The notes under the pieces: generated by a model
Databases searched by the model: none
What the model was told of the DNA's origin: nothing
Seen by the model: the letters and a program-made list of their open reading frames with translations, nothing else
Assembly (NCBI GenBank): GCA_963662175.1
Contig: OY759218.1
Coordinates: forward strand, 6,874,001 to 6,938,000
Origin: Aradus depressus
Lineage: Eukaryota; Arthropoda; Insecta; Hemiptera; Aradidae
Length of the DNA stretch: 64,000 nt
Direction of reading: 5' to 3'
Shown: piece by piece, positions 1 to 11,199 of the stretch
Layout of the letters: each line of letters opens with the position of its first letter
Position numbering within the stretch: the first letter of the stretch is position 1
Translations under genes and position numbers: made by a program

Positions 1-68
1 TGAGTTCAACTCGTTAGGGAAGGATGTAAAATGATTTAAAACAACTGAAGAGGAAAGGAAGAAGAGGG
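1..68. other. Unique left flank of the 102-bp array
   Basis: Short purine-rich AT stretch that does not match the repeat unit to its right, so the left edge of the minisatellite lies inside the window. No gene seen. Confidence 0.5.
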
Positions 69-2430
69 GATGGATCGGAAGTATGTACAAGACAAGACTA
101 GCTCAGTCTGAGATGTCAGATAACCAGGTCACTAACAGTCCGGGCATCGGCCCTCTATAGCCTTAGGAGGGACGGATCAGAAGTATGAACAAGACAAGAC
201 TAGCTCTGTCTGAGATGTCATATAACCGGGTCATCAACAGTCCGGGCATCGGCCCACTATAGCCTTAGGAGGGACGGATCAGAAGTATGTACAAGACAAG
301 ACTAGCTCAGACTGAGATGTCAGATAACCAGGTCACTAACAGTCCGGGCATCGGCCCTCTATAGCCTTAGGAGGGACGGATCAGAAGTATGAACAAGACA
401 AGACTAGCTCAGTCTGAGATGTCATATAACCGGGTCATCAACAGTCCGGGCATCGGCCCTCTATAGGCCTAGGAGGGGTGGATCAGAAGTATGAACAAGA
501 CAAGACTAGCTCAGACTGAGATGTCAGATAACCAGGTCACTAACAGTCCGGGCATCGGCCCTCTATAGCCTTAGGAGGGACGGATCAGAAGTATGAACAA
601 AACAAGACTAGCTCAGTCTGAGATGTCATATAACCGGGTCATCAACAGTCCGGGCATCGGCCCTCCATAGGCCTAGGAGGGGAGGATCAGAAGTATGAAC
701 AAGACAAGACTAGCTCAGACTGAGATGTCAGATAACCAGGTCACTAACAGTCCGGGCATCGGCCCTCTATAGCCTTAGGAGGGACGGATCAGAAGTATGA
801 ACAAGACAAGACTAGCTCAGTCTGAGATGTCAGATAACCAGGTCACTAACAGTCCGGGCATCGGCCCTCTATAGCCTTAGGAGGGACGGATCAGAAGTAT
901 GAACAAGACAAGATTAGCTCAGTCTGAGATGTCATATAACCGGGTCATCAACAGTCCGGGCATCGGCCCTCCATAGGCCTAGGAGGGGTGGATCAGAAGT
1001 ATGAACAAGACAAGACTAGCTCAGACTGAGATGTCAGATAACCAGGTCACTAACAGTCCGGGCATCGGCCCTCTATAGCCTTAGGAGGGACGGATCAGAA
1101 GTATGAACAAGACAAGACTAGCTCAGTCTGAGATGTCAGATAACCAGGTCACTAACAGTCCGGGCATCGGCCCTCTATAGCCTTAGGAGGGACGGATCAG
1201 TAGTATGAACAAGACAAGACTAGCTCAGTCTGAGATGTCAGATAACCAGGTCACTAACAGTCCGGGCATCGGCCCTCTATAGCCTTAGGAGGGACGGATC
1301 AGAAGTATGAACAAGACAAGACTAGCTCAGTCTGAGATGTCATATAACCGGGTCATCAACAGTCCGGGCATCGGCCCTCCATAGGCCTAGGAGGGGAGGA
1401 TCAGAAGTATGAACAAGACAAGACTAGCTCAGACTGAGATGTCAGATAACCAGGTCACTAACAGTCCGGGCATCGGCCCTCTATAGCCTTAGGAGGGACG
1501 GATCAGAAGTATGAACAAGACAAGACTAGCTCAGTCTGAGATGTCAGATAACCAGGTCACTAACAGTCCGGGCATCGGCCCTCTATAGCCTTAGGAGGGA
1601 CGGATCAGTAGTATGAACAAGACAAGACTAGCTCAGTCTGAGATGTCATATAACCGGGTCATCAACAGTCCGGGCATCGGCCCTCTATAGGCCTAGGAGG
1701 GGTGGATCAGAAGTATGAACAAGACAAGACTAGCTCAGACTGAGATGTCAGATAACCAGGTCACTAACAGTCCGGGCATCGGCCCTCTATAGCCTTAGGA
1801 GGGACGGATCAGTAGTATGAACAAGACAAGACTAGCTCAGTCTGAGATGTCATATAACCGGGTCATCAACAGTCCGGGCATCGGCCCTCTATAGCCTTAG
1901 GAGGGACGGATCAGAAGTATGAACAAGACAAGACTAGCTCAGTCTGAGATGTCAGATAACCAGGTCACTAACAGTCCGGGCATCGGCCCTCTATAGCCTT
2001 AGGAGGGACGGATCAGTAGTATGAACAAGACAAGACTAGCTCAGACTGAGATGTCAGATAACCAGGTCACTAACAGTCCGGGCATCGGCCCTCTATAGCC
2101 TTAGGAGGGACGGATCAGAAGTATGAACAAGACAAGACTAGCTCAGTCTGAGATGTCAGATAACCAGGTCACTAACAGTCCGGGCATCGGCCCTCTATAG
2201 CCTTAGGAGGGACGGATCAGTAGTATGAACAAGACAAGACTAGCTCAGTCTGAGATGTCAGATAACCAGGTCACTAACAGTCCGGGCATCGGCCCTCTAT
2301 AGCCTTAGGAGGGACGGATCAGAAGTATGAACAAGACAAGACTAGCTCAGTCTGAGATGTCATATAACCGGGTCATCAACAGTCCGGGCATCGGCCCTCC
2401 ATAGGCCTAGGAGGGGTGGATCAGAAGTAT
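69..2430. repeat. 102-bp minisatellite, 23 units plus a partial
   Basis: Head-to-tail array whose unit starts fall every 102 bases (69, 171, 273 ... 2415) with no net indel. There are two main unit types. Type A has CAGATAACCAGGTCACTAAC; type B has CATATAACCGGGTCATCAAC and usually ends with CATAGGCCTAGGAGG. Every unit holds a CTCAG-N-CTGAG palindrome whose centre is A or T. Units following a type B with the GGCCTAGG ending usually begin GGTGG or GGAGG and carry the CTCAGACTGAG form, so variants travel as blocks of two to four units. No open frame spans the array. The last unit breaks off at 2430 into AT-rich sequence. Confidence 0.97.
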
Positions 2431-3799
2431 GTGGTTCTGTATCTAATTATTTTTATATTTTTCCCTCGTAGTCTAAATGATTAGTATCTTTGTTCTTATT
2501 ATTTACAGTATTCATTTTCCAATTACAACTTTGTAAAGTTTAATTTCTAACAAAACTTTATGGTTTATAATTATTTATTTAACCCCCCCTCTCTTTCATA
2601 TTATAACAAGATTTATTTTCTACAAAATTCATTTATTTTCTGTAATTATTTTTTCTTTCCAGTATTCTTTTAATTAATTGTATTCGTTTATCATTTTTTT
2701 AAATTATAATAATTTTTGTTATTGGTGACATTTTAGTTTCTCTTTATTTATTATTTCTACTTATATATTATTATCTATTTTAAATGATATATATATGTAT
2801 TTTTTTTTTCTTCTCTCATAAAATTTGTCTTGTTAATTTCTTCTTATTGTATTATATTGTATTCTTCTTGTATCATATTGTTTAGAATTAAAGCTTTTAT
2901 TTTGTGTTCTATTTTATTATATTATTATGATTTCTTGTTGTATATTCAAACTTAATTATTCTTATTCTTCGGCAGATGTAATGTACATATCTGTATGCAC
3001 TTATCTTTTTTCGTATGTAAATTTATTAAAATAAGTATACTTAACAAATTGTATATTGGACTCAATTCCGTAAATAAAGATTATTATAATTTTCCTTTAT
3101 GTTTTCTGCTTACCCAATTATTTTTTCCCCAAACATTTTTGGCTATGTCTACCTACATTGGATTGGAGGATGTAATCAAAATAAGTTAATTTTTAGATAA
3201 TTTCAATATATGCCGGCATTACATGAAATGACTAGGCGTTCCGTGATGTGGTGTGTTACCCTATTTGACGCCAATGTATTTAAAAAAAGATTATAGTTTT
3301 CCAACATTCATAAATAAACCCAATAGTACAATTACTAAATCAATTATTTACGGTGTGCTAATGCACTCAGACAACGCAACGGGGATGCATTAGTAGCTCA
3401 AGTTGGCGTAATTAATTATGCATGTCTTGTTAAAGCTCAAAACGTAATTAAGTCCAATCTCAAATTACCGCAAATCCATCGGGTGCCCGCAAGGTGGTTC
3501 CATGGCGGAACCTCCCCCCTCCATCTTTGGACTTCGGAAATTTGAAATGTACATCTACCAAACAGGAATTTGCGATATTATTTACTTAAAATTGGACTCA
3601 AATATCGAAGATTATTTTACTCGCCTTAATGACGGTTTAGGTTAGGAGGAATGTTATACATTCGTTGTTCGATGTTTTCACTATCTTTTTGAGAACATCG
3701 ATGTTTTCTTTTGAATGCTGTTTAATTTAACTATGTGTTAGCTGGACGTACTTGCTAATTTGATCATTTCAGATTTAACGAATTCTGGATATTCATCTC
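2431..3799. other. AT-rich intergenic stretch, no gene seen
   Basis: 2431-3200 is strongly T-rich on the + strand. 3350-3650 is more balanced in composition and matches none of the window's repeats. A 64-codon frame at 2995-3189 is AT-driven and has no recognisable features. Confidence 0.6.
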
Positions 3800-4069
3800 G
3801 ACTTTTTTTACTTCCTGATTACACGAAGTATAAAGGAAGTAATTGTTGAGTTTTTACTAAACTTTTATGTTTTTCGACTCCTGATTCCAACGTAGTCCAC
3901 AGTACATCTGTGAACACGATAACTCCCGATAAAATAAATGTATCGACACGAAATTTTATACATGCATTCAAATCACATTAGGACGACACTTATTGTTTTT
4001 CAGCCAAATCGGCCAAAGGGAATAGAGGCTCAAATCAAAAACTCGAATAACTGCCGATGTAATGAATAT
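3800..4069 (-). repeat. Family A repeat, right half (split copy)
   Basis: Family A is the commonest dispersed repeat here. In its + orientation it runs from a CGGTGAATCACCGG palindrome and TACTTCCCCAGC, through two or three modules each with 'cgatacattcatta..cggcagttatt' and 'cgattcgctgaaaat', to a hairpin ending CTATACTTCGTATAG and GCTGGGGAAGTA. This copy is reversed and stops inside the 'ctgccgatgtaatgaat' module. The same module resumes at about 6208, so the sequence between is an insertion. Confidence 0.85.
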
Positions 4070-4114
4070 GAACGGGGTTTGTGGGTTTGTGTGTTTGTTT
4101 GTTTGTATGTTTGT

Positions 4115-5312
4115 TCCAGCATCACGCCGAAACGGCTGGACGGATTATTATGAAACTTCCCATGTAGCATCCTTTCGAGCCTGATTGAATAATAGGCAAT
4201 GTGGCGTCCCAAAATTTTGAACGGGAGAGGGGTTATGGGGGGGGTCTAAGTATAAATATAGTCCTAGCTCATTAACGGTTTGTCAGATTGTCACGAAATT
4301 TCACATGTAGCATTCCTGAAGGCCAAATAGAAAAATAAAGTGTGTGGCGTCTCAAAATTTTGAACGGGAGGGGGAGTTGTGGGGAGGACCTAAGTTTAAA
4401 TAAAGTCCTAACTCATTAACGGTTGGTCGGATTGTCACGAAATTTCACATGTAGCATTTCTTAAGGTCAAAAAGAAAAATAAGGTGTGTGGCGTCCCAAA
4501 ATTTTGAACGGGAGGGGGGGTTGTGGGGGGGGGCCCAAGTATAAATATAGTCCCACCTCATTAACGGTTGGTCTGATTGTCACGAAATTTCGCATGTAGT
4601 ATTCCTGAAGGCCAAATAAAAAAGATAAGATGTGTGACGTCCCAAAATTTCGAACGGGAGGGGGGTTGTGGGGGTCTAAGTATAAATGTAGTGCTAGCAC
4701 TTTAACTAATGGTCGGATTATCATGAAACTTCACATGTAGCATCCTTTTGAGTCCGATTGAATAATAGGCTATGTGACGTCCCGAGATTTCGAACGGGAG
4801 GGGGGGGGGGTTGTAATGGGGGCTAAGCATAAAAATAGTGCTAACTCATTAATTAATCGTGGGATTGTTATGAAATTTCACATGTATAAGGCCAAATAGA
4901 AAAATAGGGTGTATACGTCTCAAAATATTGAACGGGAGGGGGGGGGGGGGGGTTGTGGGGGTAGACCTAAATATGGAGATAGTGGTAGCTCATTAACTAA
5001 TGGTCGGATTATCATGAAATTTCACATGTAGTATACTTAAAGGCCAAGTAAAAAAATAGGCTGTGTGACCTCACAAAATTGTGAACGGGAGAGGGGTTGT
5101 GGGGGGCTTAAGTATAAATATAGTGATCGGTCATTAACGGATGTTCGGATTGTCATGGAATTTCACAGTTAGTATTTTAAAAAGCGAAATAGAAAAATAC
5201 ACTATGTGACATCTATAAAATGTAAACGGGGGGAGGGGGCTAAGCATAAAAATAATGCTAACTCAATTAATGGTAATCGGATTTTCATGAAATTTCACAT
5301 GTAGTAGTAGTA
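4115..5312 (+). repeat. Degenerate tandem array, about 144-bp unit
   Basis: About eight units, each with 'gtgtggcgtcccaaaattt', 'gaacgggagg' plus a variable G-run, 'aagtataaatatagt', 'ctcattaacggttggtcgg' and 'atgaaatttcacatgtagca'. The GAACGGGAG word recurs near 4218, 4362, 4507, 4651, 4793, 4931, 5082 and 5226. G-run length varies from 4 to more than 14. The small open frames on both strands here are by-products of the repeat. Confidence 0.9.
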
Positions 5313-5319
5313 ACTATGT

Positions 5320-6060
5320 ACTAGCTCTGGGGTACGCCGTTGCAAGGCACATACTAGCCGCGGTGCCTAGCGTTCCTAATTACGTACTTGCTGTGGTGCC
5401 AAGCGTTCCTAACTACGTACTAGCTGTGGGGTCCGCCGTTGCAAGCCACATACCAGCTGTGGTGCCTAGCGTTCCTAACTACGTAATAGCTGTGGTGCCC
5501 AGGGTTCCTAACTACGTACAAGCTGTGGGGTCCGCCGTTGCAAGCCACATACTAGCTTTGGTGCCCAGTGCTCCTACCCACGTACTAGCTGTAGGGTTCG
5601 CCGTTGCAAGGCATATTATACTAGCTGTGGTGCCCGCGGACCTAACTACGTACTAGATGTGGGGTCCGCCGTTGCAAGGCACTTACTAGCTGTAGTGGCC
5701 AGAGTTCCTAACTACGTACTAGCTGAGGGGTCCGCCGTTGTAAGGCATAAACTAGCTGTGGTGCCCAGCGTTCCTAATTTCGTACTTGTTGTGGTGCCAA
5801 GTGTTCCTAACTACGTACTAGCTATGGGATCCGCCGTTGCAAAGCTCATACAAGCTGTGGTGCCCAGCGTTCCTAACTACGTACTAGCTGTGGGGTCCGC
5901 CGTTGCAAGGCACATACTAGCTGTGGTCACAAGCATTCTTAATTACGCACTGACTAGGATGTCCAGCGATGCTAAGTATTTACTAGCTGTGGTTTCCGCC
6001 GTTGAGACGCATACTAGCTGTGGTACCCAGGGGTCCTAAAAACTTACTAGCTGGGGTGTC
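5320..6060 (+). repeat. 33-bp minisatellite with 11-codon period
   Basis: About 22 units of roughly 33 bp, of two alternating kinds: 'gtgcccagcgttcctaactacgta' and 'gggtccgccgttgcaaggcacata', each joined by 'ctagctgtg'. Because 33 is a multiple of three, the + strand stays open at 5363-5656 and 5659-6039, giving alternating VPSVPNYVLAV / GSAVARHILAV peptides. The two frames differ, there is no start context or splice evidence, and the array lies inside a mobile element, so I do not call a gene. Confidence 0.9.
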
Positions 6061-6177
6061 TGACGTTGAAGGACTATAAGCCTTATTCCGTATGAATAAT
6101 TGAAAATTATAACATCATGAATGTACTGTTGAAGAATTGAAAAGACTTATGGGAGATATTAGGAGAAAAGTCAAAGT

Positions 6178-6207
6178 TCCCCGGGCAACGCCGGGTATTA
6201 CTGCTAG
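6178..6207 (+). other. Candidate Helitron 3' terminus (hairpin + CTAG)
   Basis: Stem CCCGG..CCGGG around a GCAACG-type loop, then TATTACTG and CTAG, then T of the flanking host repeat. Family A sequence resumes directly after it. Confidence 0.6.
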
Positions 6208-6345
6208 TATATACATAAATTCAAAACCTAAGAACCACGGCAACTATTAACTTTCCGTGAAATCCGCCAAAGGGAAAGGGCAGGTCGAGGAGAGGGGCTC
6301 GACTCAAAAACCCTAATAATTGCCCGCCGAGGTCCACCGACAAAA
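6208..6345 (-). repeat. Family A repeat, continuation of the split copy
   Basis: Resumes with 'aaattcaaaacc', then the 'gaaatccgccaaaggg' and 'ctcgactcaaaaaccctaat' words of reversed family A. Together with 3800-4069 it is one copy broken by the Helitron-like element. Confidence 0.8.
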
Positions 6346-6739
6346 CCAAAAATTTCAAGAATTATCATCGAACACAAAATTATCGATTCTTAGAAGAGAA
6401 TAACTAACTAGCATTTGGCTTCTCAACGACGTGTATATCGATTTTCTCGATCAAGTTATAGCAACTTGCGTGTGAAGTTATTAAGAATTATAATTGAATG
6501 CCTTTTCAATTATGTCGAGGTATGTAAAATATACTAGAATTGTTGAATTGCTCTGCTTTGTAAGTCATAGAATCTGTCTTCAGCCTCAAAGCTAAACGAC
6601 AGGACTCCTCACGGTTTGATGAACTGCATAATTTCTCATCAACTGTGTTTAGTCCCATTTCAAAATGTGTTGTTCCATTTTGTGTTGACAGCTGAGGTAA
6701 AGAGAGCCAGTGCATCTACCCTTCTAAGGTCCTTGACAT
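6346..6739. other. Unassigned sequence, no gene supported
   Basis: No match to the repeat families recognised here. A 69-codon frame on the - strand (6506-6715) has no domain I know; it may be an antisense shadow of the non-LTR element beginning just downstream. Confidence 0.4.
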
Positions 6740-7333
6740 CCATTAACACTATTGCCTCATCTGGGGTTTGAGGGCAACGAAAGGGCTGATCAACTGGCCC
6801 AGTCAGGAGCTGACAGAGAACCTATAGGACGGGAACCCTTCTGCGGGATCTCTAAGAGCACCGCAAGGGCGGCAATAAATGGTTGGCTGACCAGGAAACA
6901 CATCCAGTTCTCGAGAGGGGTCCCAAAGCAAAGACATTCAAAACTCTTTGTAGCGGAACCTTCAGAGAAAAGGAGCCGAGAGCTCCTGAATATGAGCAGA
7001 ATGGATCTAAGAGCTATCTATGACAGGGCTGATTACAGGACACTGTCATATGAACAAACACCTATACAATATGGGCATCGCTAGAAGCCCTTTGTGCAGG
7101 AGATGTGGCGAGGAAAATGAGATTCCGGTTCATATTCTAAGCCAGTGTGGGCACTAGAAAGCAGATTTTACTACTTCGGGTCTACCATAACGAAACCGAA
7201 GCAGTTAATGGAAGGAACCTGCAGAAGAATCCTGAACTTTATTAGAGATACAGGGCTGCTGTAGGGACCAACACACGCAATAGGCCTACTCTGGCTGCGG
7301 TGACACAATCAGCCCTCGAAATAAAAAAAAAAA
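6740..7333 (+). pseudogene. Non-LTR retrotransposon 3' end: RNase H and zinc knuckle, broken
   Basis: Decayed C-terminal end of a non-LTR retrotransposon polyprotein of the RNase H-bearing R1/I/Jockey-like group. The frame at 6752-7084 reads 'LGFEGNERADQLA', the conserved RNase H C-terminal block (usual form GHxGxxGNExADxLA). A one-base frame change near 7030 is needed to continue into 'LCRRCGEENE' and 'HILSQCGH' (about 7090-7155), a Cys-Cys-His-Cys knuckle typical of the extreme C-terminus. Further broken frame reads 'RRILNFIRDTGL', then stops, then a short 3' UTR ending in an A13 tail at 7321-7333. The RT and endonuclease parts are absent, as expected of a 5'-truncated insertion. Host-gene origin is unlikely. 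Confidence 0.85.
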
Positions 7334-7597
7334 AATTGCCTCATCTTGTCCATTTCATGTAATGTTCCCATGAAAGCTTGAGTCCATAAGCCAGTGTCAT
7401 TACAATTGATGTCGAGGATTGTCGGGATGAGGACGAGAGGGATATAAGTGTTTATGATAATTGATTGTATTTTGATATTGTACACACTAAGCAAAAGTTC
7501 GGGCCAAGTCACATGTCAATGCAGTTTGGGAAGCCTTCATTCAACATGGCGAACATTTTCGCATAGAACAAGTAAACTTGTGTTTAACTTTTTCTTC
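7334..7597. other. Unassigned spacer
   Basis: Follows the poly(A) tail of the retrotransposon. No repeat or domain recognised; the short frames on both strands look random. Confidence 0.4.
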
Positions 7598-7692
7598 CCC
7601 AGCCAAACGAAGTATAGCGGAAGTTATGTAATTGTTCAGAAATTCGATGTTGAGTTTTCACCGGAATTTCATGTTTTCCGACCATCTGACCA
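7598..7692 (-). repeat. Family A right-end fragment
   Basis: Reversed terminal hairpin 'cttccccagccaaacgaagtatag' region in shortened form, followed by 'ggaatttcatgttttccgacc'-type sequence. Truncated after about 95 bases. Confidence 0.8.
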
Positions 7693-7696
7693 CGTA

Positions 7697-8205
7697 TAAA
7701 AAAAGAGTTGCTGGTGAGTCACCGGCAATGTACTTCCCCAGCACGAATTAATCAATTAAATGTTCGCTCTCCCTCTGAAACCACTTGGGCTAAAAATCAA
7801 GAGCTGACTTAAATAGGGGCTTCTGAATCCTCATACTAAATTGTGTTGGTACAATCATTACATTGGCATTATTAGGGTATTTGAGTCGAGCCTCCTCCAC
7901 TGATCCTCCTCTTCCGTTAGAAGGATGCGAAGGATCCTTAAGAGGTTTTGAATTTACATATGAAATTTTGTGCTGATAGATTCATTACCTCGGCAGTTAT
8001 TGGCGTTTTTCTGCTAAGCACCCCCACCCCCCTAACCCCCCTTCCGTTTAGTCGATTTAGGTGAAAATGAATAGGTGTCGTCCTAACGAGGTTCTTTGTA
8101 TCGTTGAGGAAACGAAAAATGCTGCCGTTTGTGTGTGTGCTTATGTGTCTAAGAACACGATAAATCCCGATAGAATGAATGTATCGACATGAAATTGTAT
8201 AGCCC
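7697..8205 (+). repeat. Family A copy, left two thirds, plus reversed scrap
   Basis: Begins with the GTGAGTCACCGGCAATG palindrome region and 'tacttccccagcacgaatta', continues through the CT-rich 'gcctcctccactgatcc' module and the AC/CC-rich second module to about 8095. 8150-8205 is a small reversed piece ('cacgataaatcccgatagaatg'). Confidence 0.85.
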
Positions 8206-8212
8206 TATACAT

Positions 8213-8472
8213 TACCGAACGTTAGCAATCTGTATTGTGTAAGGGTGATAATGAGCCTACTAGGGCGATGAGCACCGAACCTGTACACACTACCGAACGT
8301 TAGCTATCTGTATTGTGTAAGGGTGATAATGAGCCTACTAGAGCGATGAGCGACGAACCTGTACACACTACCGAACGTTAGCTATCTGTATTGTGTAAGG
8401 GTGATAATGAGCCAACTAGAGCGATGAGCACCGAACCTGTACACACTACCGAACGTTAGCTAGCTGTATCGA
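8213..8472. repeat. 78-bp tandem repeat, 3.3 copies
   Basis: The word TACCGAACGTTAGC starts at 8213, 8291, 8369 and 8447, exactly 78 bases apart. Copies differ by only a few substitutions, suggesting recent duplication. Confidence 0.95.
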
Positions 8473-8984
8473 GTCAACCTAACAAGAATAGCAATTCATC
8501 AAAAACTCATTTCAGGAAAACCGAAATGGAATCACATATCCCATTGAATTCATATGTAAATCTCCTACAGTTGCGTTCCCCCATAGCGTATTCCTTGTCA
8601 GACTAAATGTGGCGAAAGAGGGAAATGTGAACTGTGGAGTGAGGAGTGGGGAATCCAAAGTGTATTTGGAGGTGGAGGTGGATTGGGTGAGGGGTAATGA
8701 GGAAAAGGGTGAGGAATGTAGCCAGGATGAGGATAGCTCACGTAGGGACATTCTTCACCGACGTCCAACGTCCCAGCAAAGATCCAACTCAAGACGGATC
8801 CTAGATGCACGTGGCTCCCATTCCTCCTTCTATCCATTCTACCACTCGGAAATTTACTCTACTTCCCATTCTTATTGTTCATTTCATTTTCACTTTCCCA
8901 TAGGGAAAGTTGTACAGGGTTTAACAAATAGAAATGTCAATATTTTGGGATCTTATGAGTCGAAAAATGCTCCCATAAAAAATT
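8473..8984 (+). other. Unrecognised 125-codon open frame in unassigned sequence
   Basis: 8609-8986 on the + strand is open for 125 codons from ATG and lies outside the tandem arrays. It is rich in charged residues at the start (many E, K, R, D), then Ser/His/Tyr-rich. I see no domain, signal peptide or membrane segment, and the - strand of the same DNA is also open in two frames, which points to a compositional cause. Treat as an unsupported hypothetical. Confidence 0.15.
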
Positions 8985-9230
8985 AAATCACGAAAAAGTC
9001 ATCGGTGATTCACGGGCAATGTACTTCCATAGAGCGAATTGATCAATTAACTTTTACAGTTAATTGACTTTTAGTTAGTTAATTAACTGACACAGGGGCT
9101 CCTAAATCTTCATACTAAATTTTGTGGCGATAAATTCATTACATCGGCAGTTATTGGTGTTTGAGTTCAGCATCTCCCTGAATTCCCCCCTTCCCTTCGG
9201 GTCTGGAGGAGGGAGAGGGAACTGTACAAA
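8985..9230 (+). repeat. Family A copy, left portion
   Basis: Starts 'gtcatcggtgattcacgggcaatgtac', contains an extra short AATTAACT-rich duplication, and ends in the CCCTTC-rich module, where a family B left-end word ('agtagttggtataagaaagtcct') follows at about 9228. Confidence 0.8.
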
Positions 9231-10829
9231 AGTAGTTGGTATAAGAAAGTCCTATTAAGGCTACATATTTTTATTTATTCACATTTTGTGGGTGCACCTT
9301 ACACATGTGCAACACACCCTTGGGTCATTGAGCTCGTGATCAGTGTAGCCCTCTGACTGACAGTTTCAATCCGAATGGCCATTTATTTCGAATATAGATA
9401 TTTCGGCATATGTTTGATCGTTTCTTTGCGTTCAAAGCCTGAAACCTTAAAATGTTGGGCATTTATCAATTCATTTGTCATTTTGAAGGTTCAATGCCCG
9501 GAAAGTGAGACTGGAAAAAGTATAACGTACAATAATAGGATTAGATAAATAATTCTGACTTTGCGCACAACACATGCACCCTGTATATGAAAATGAAATC
9601 TCTTTTGAGTAATTCCCTTATTCCTAAACCATCTCATTGCAATTCCTCCTGCCTGGAGCTAAACTCCATCCTTCGTCTAGTTAATATTCCTGAAGTTGGT
9701 GAACTTTCAACTGAAAGACATAATACGGCTTCAACTAAACTTAGTCAAAGTCTAGCAATAGAAAAATATCAACTTCTCAGCTCTCACTCTAGAAAACAAT
9801 TTTCAAATAAACTACCTACTCAAAAGTTGCAAAGGGAGTAAATATTCAGAAAATTAATAAAAAATGTAATTACCAAAGCCCGGATAAATTTGTAACTAAT
9901 AGAAGTGGAATAAAGTGCATTTGATTCAAATAAGACCTATTGCTCTATTGGTAGTTCACAATGCGGTTACCAGTTGCGCTAGCATCAAATTAAAAGGTGC
10001 ACACAAAATGTTAATAATAAATAAAGAGCTTCAATTAGTAAGAAGTAGTAGAAAAACCGCGGTTCGGAGCCAGTGGTGGCTGCCAGTGCGGCCTGGTGGA
10101 GACCGCATGGTAGAGGACGTCGCCATCCCAATCCAGTCTTAACCAGTTCTAATTATTGAAATTCACCCACGGGCGGACCAACTATGTTATCAACCCCCAC
10201 CCACTTCCCGTCCAAAATGGTGAATCACCTCTATCCCTAGAGGGTGTACATCTCGAGGAAAAAGGGGAGGATTTCTTATTTATTTTTAACCCCATAGCGT
10301 TACTTATGCCGCTGTATTGTTTTCATTTTTTACATTTCTATATTTTGTTTCTAGTACTCCCAAGGTCATAGATTTTAAACTATTATTTAGTGTGACTAAA
10401 GAAAAAAATATGACATTATACAGGTTTCTTAAATGTTCATCGACTTAACCCTTAAAAAACAGAACTTTAATTTCTTCTACTTGTCTGCCCCATATAGTTC
10501 ACACAACAAACATACAATGAAGGGTCGTGTTAACATTTAACATTTTAGATCATAATTTATAGACTAGGGTAAGAGAAAAAACAGAAAAGACGTGAAAACT
10601 TGTAATGTCCAAGGGGAATGAATATAAAGGTCTTTGGAAACATAGCCAAGAGGTAGAGAAGGGTAGTTAATGTCAGACCAACTATAAACTCAACCCAATA
10701 AAGGCCCCAGATCCATAAAAAAGTCACTTTTTCATCCCTCCTAATTTCACCTTCCTTATAACACGTAAACAACTTCATGACAACAAAAAAAAAGTTATTA
10801 TCTCAAATGTCAATAAATTTTAACTATAA
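9231..10829. other. Mostly unassigned AT-rich DNA
   Basis: 9228-9270 carries the family B left-end word. A frame at 9587-9841 (84 codons, Ser/Leu/Lys/Gln-rich) has no recognisable domain. 10050-10140 is a short GC-richer patch. Nothing else is supported. Confidence 0.4.
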
Positions 10830-11052
10830 AGTAATTTTATTTGAAAAACAATTGCGTCTGGGGAGGTGCGGTACTTTTTCAACCGTCTAGTTACTACACA
10901 TTGTGTGAGTGCTCCCTTAGACATTATACTATACGGGTGATGTGCCATTGTCGATGACTCAGTTGAGTTGAGACCCGGTTTTAGTAGGAAATAAAACAAT
11001 TTTTTTTTATTATGAGAAATATTGTCCCACAACATCTTACTATCACATATTA
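10830..11052 (+). mobile_element. PLE-type arm fragment with hammerhead-like core
   Basis: Contains GATGACTCAGTTGAGTTGAG, then ACCCGGTTTTAGTAGGAAAT and AAAAC, aligning with the hammerhead-like core at 53982-54016. It ends with TCCCACAACATCTTACTATC, the same terminal word as the mini-element at 53891-54097. The core GAAA is damaged here. Confidence 0.6.
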
Positions 11053-11199
11053 ACAGTTATCTTTCACCATGATTAAGGATAAGGCAGAAGCTCCAATTTT
11101 GAGTCAGGAAAGAAATACGAACCAAATTGAGTATTGGAGTCAAGACCGGTCTGGAATCAATGACGCCTGGTACATATAAAACTAATGAACAGTATTTGT

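Larger units (their letters stand above)
4070..6207 (+). mobile_element. Helitron-like non-autonomous element with two tandem arrays
   Basis: The segment interrupts a family A copy. It starts with a GT-rich run, then CACGCCGAAACGGCTGGACG, a word style common near the start of arthropod Helitron-type repeats. It ends with the hairpin CCCGGGCAACGCCGGG, then about eight bases, then CTAG followed by T, which fits the Helitron 3' rule (hairpin plus CTRR inserted before T). No Rep/helicase coding sequence is present. The interior is two unrelated arrays (about 144 bp and 33 bp units). The 5' boundary is uncertain by several bases because about 20 bases of the host repeat appear to be missing at the junction. 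Confidence 0.6.

Noticed and set aside
69..2430. CRISPR-like regular array
   Set aside because: Units are 102 bases and repeated over their whole length with no unique spacers, in eukaryotic DNA.
5363..6039. Two repeat-protein genes on the + strand
   Set aside because: The open frames follow from a 33-base period, lie in different frames and sit in a mobile element without start context.
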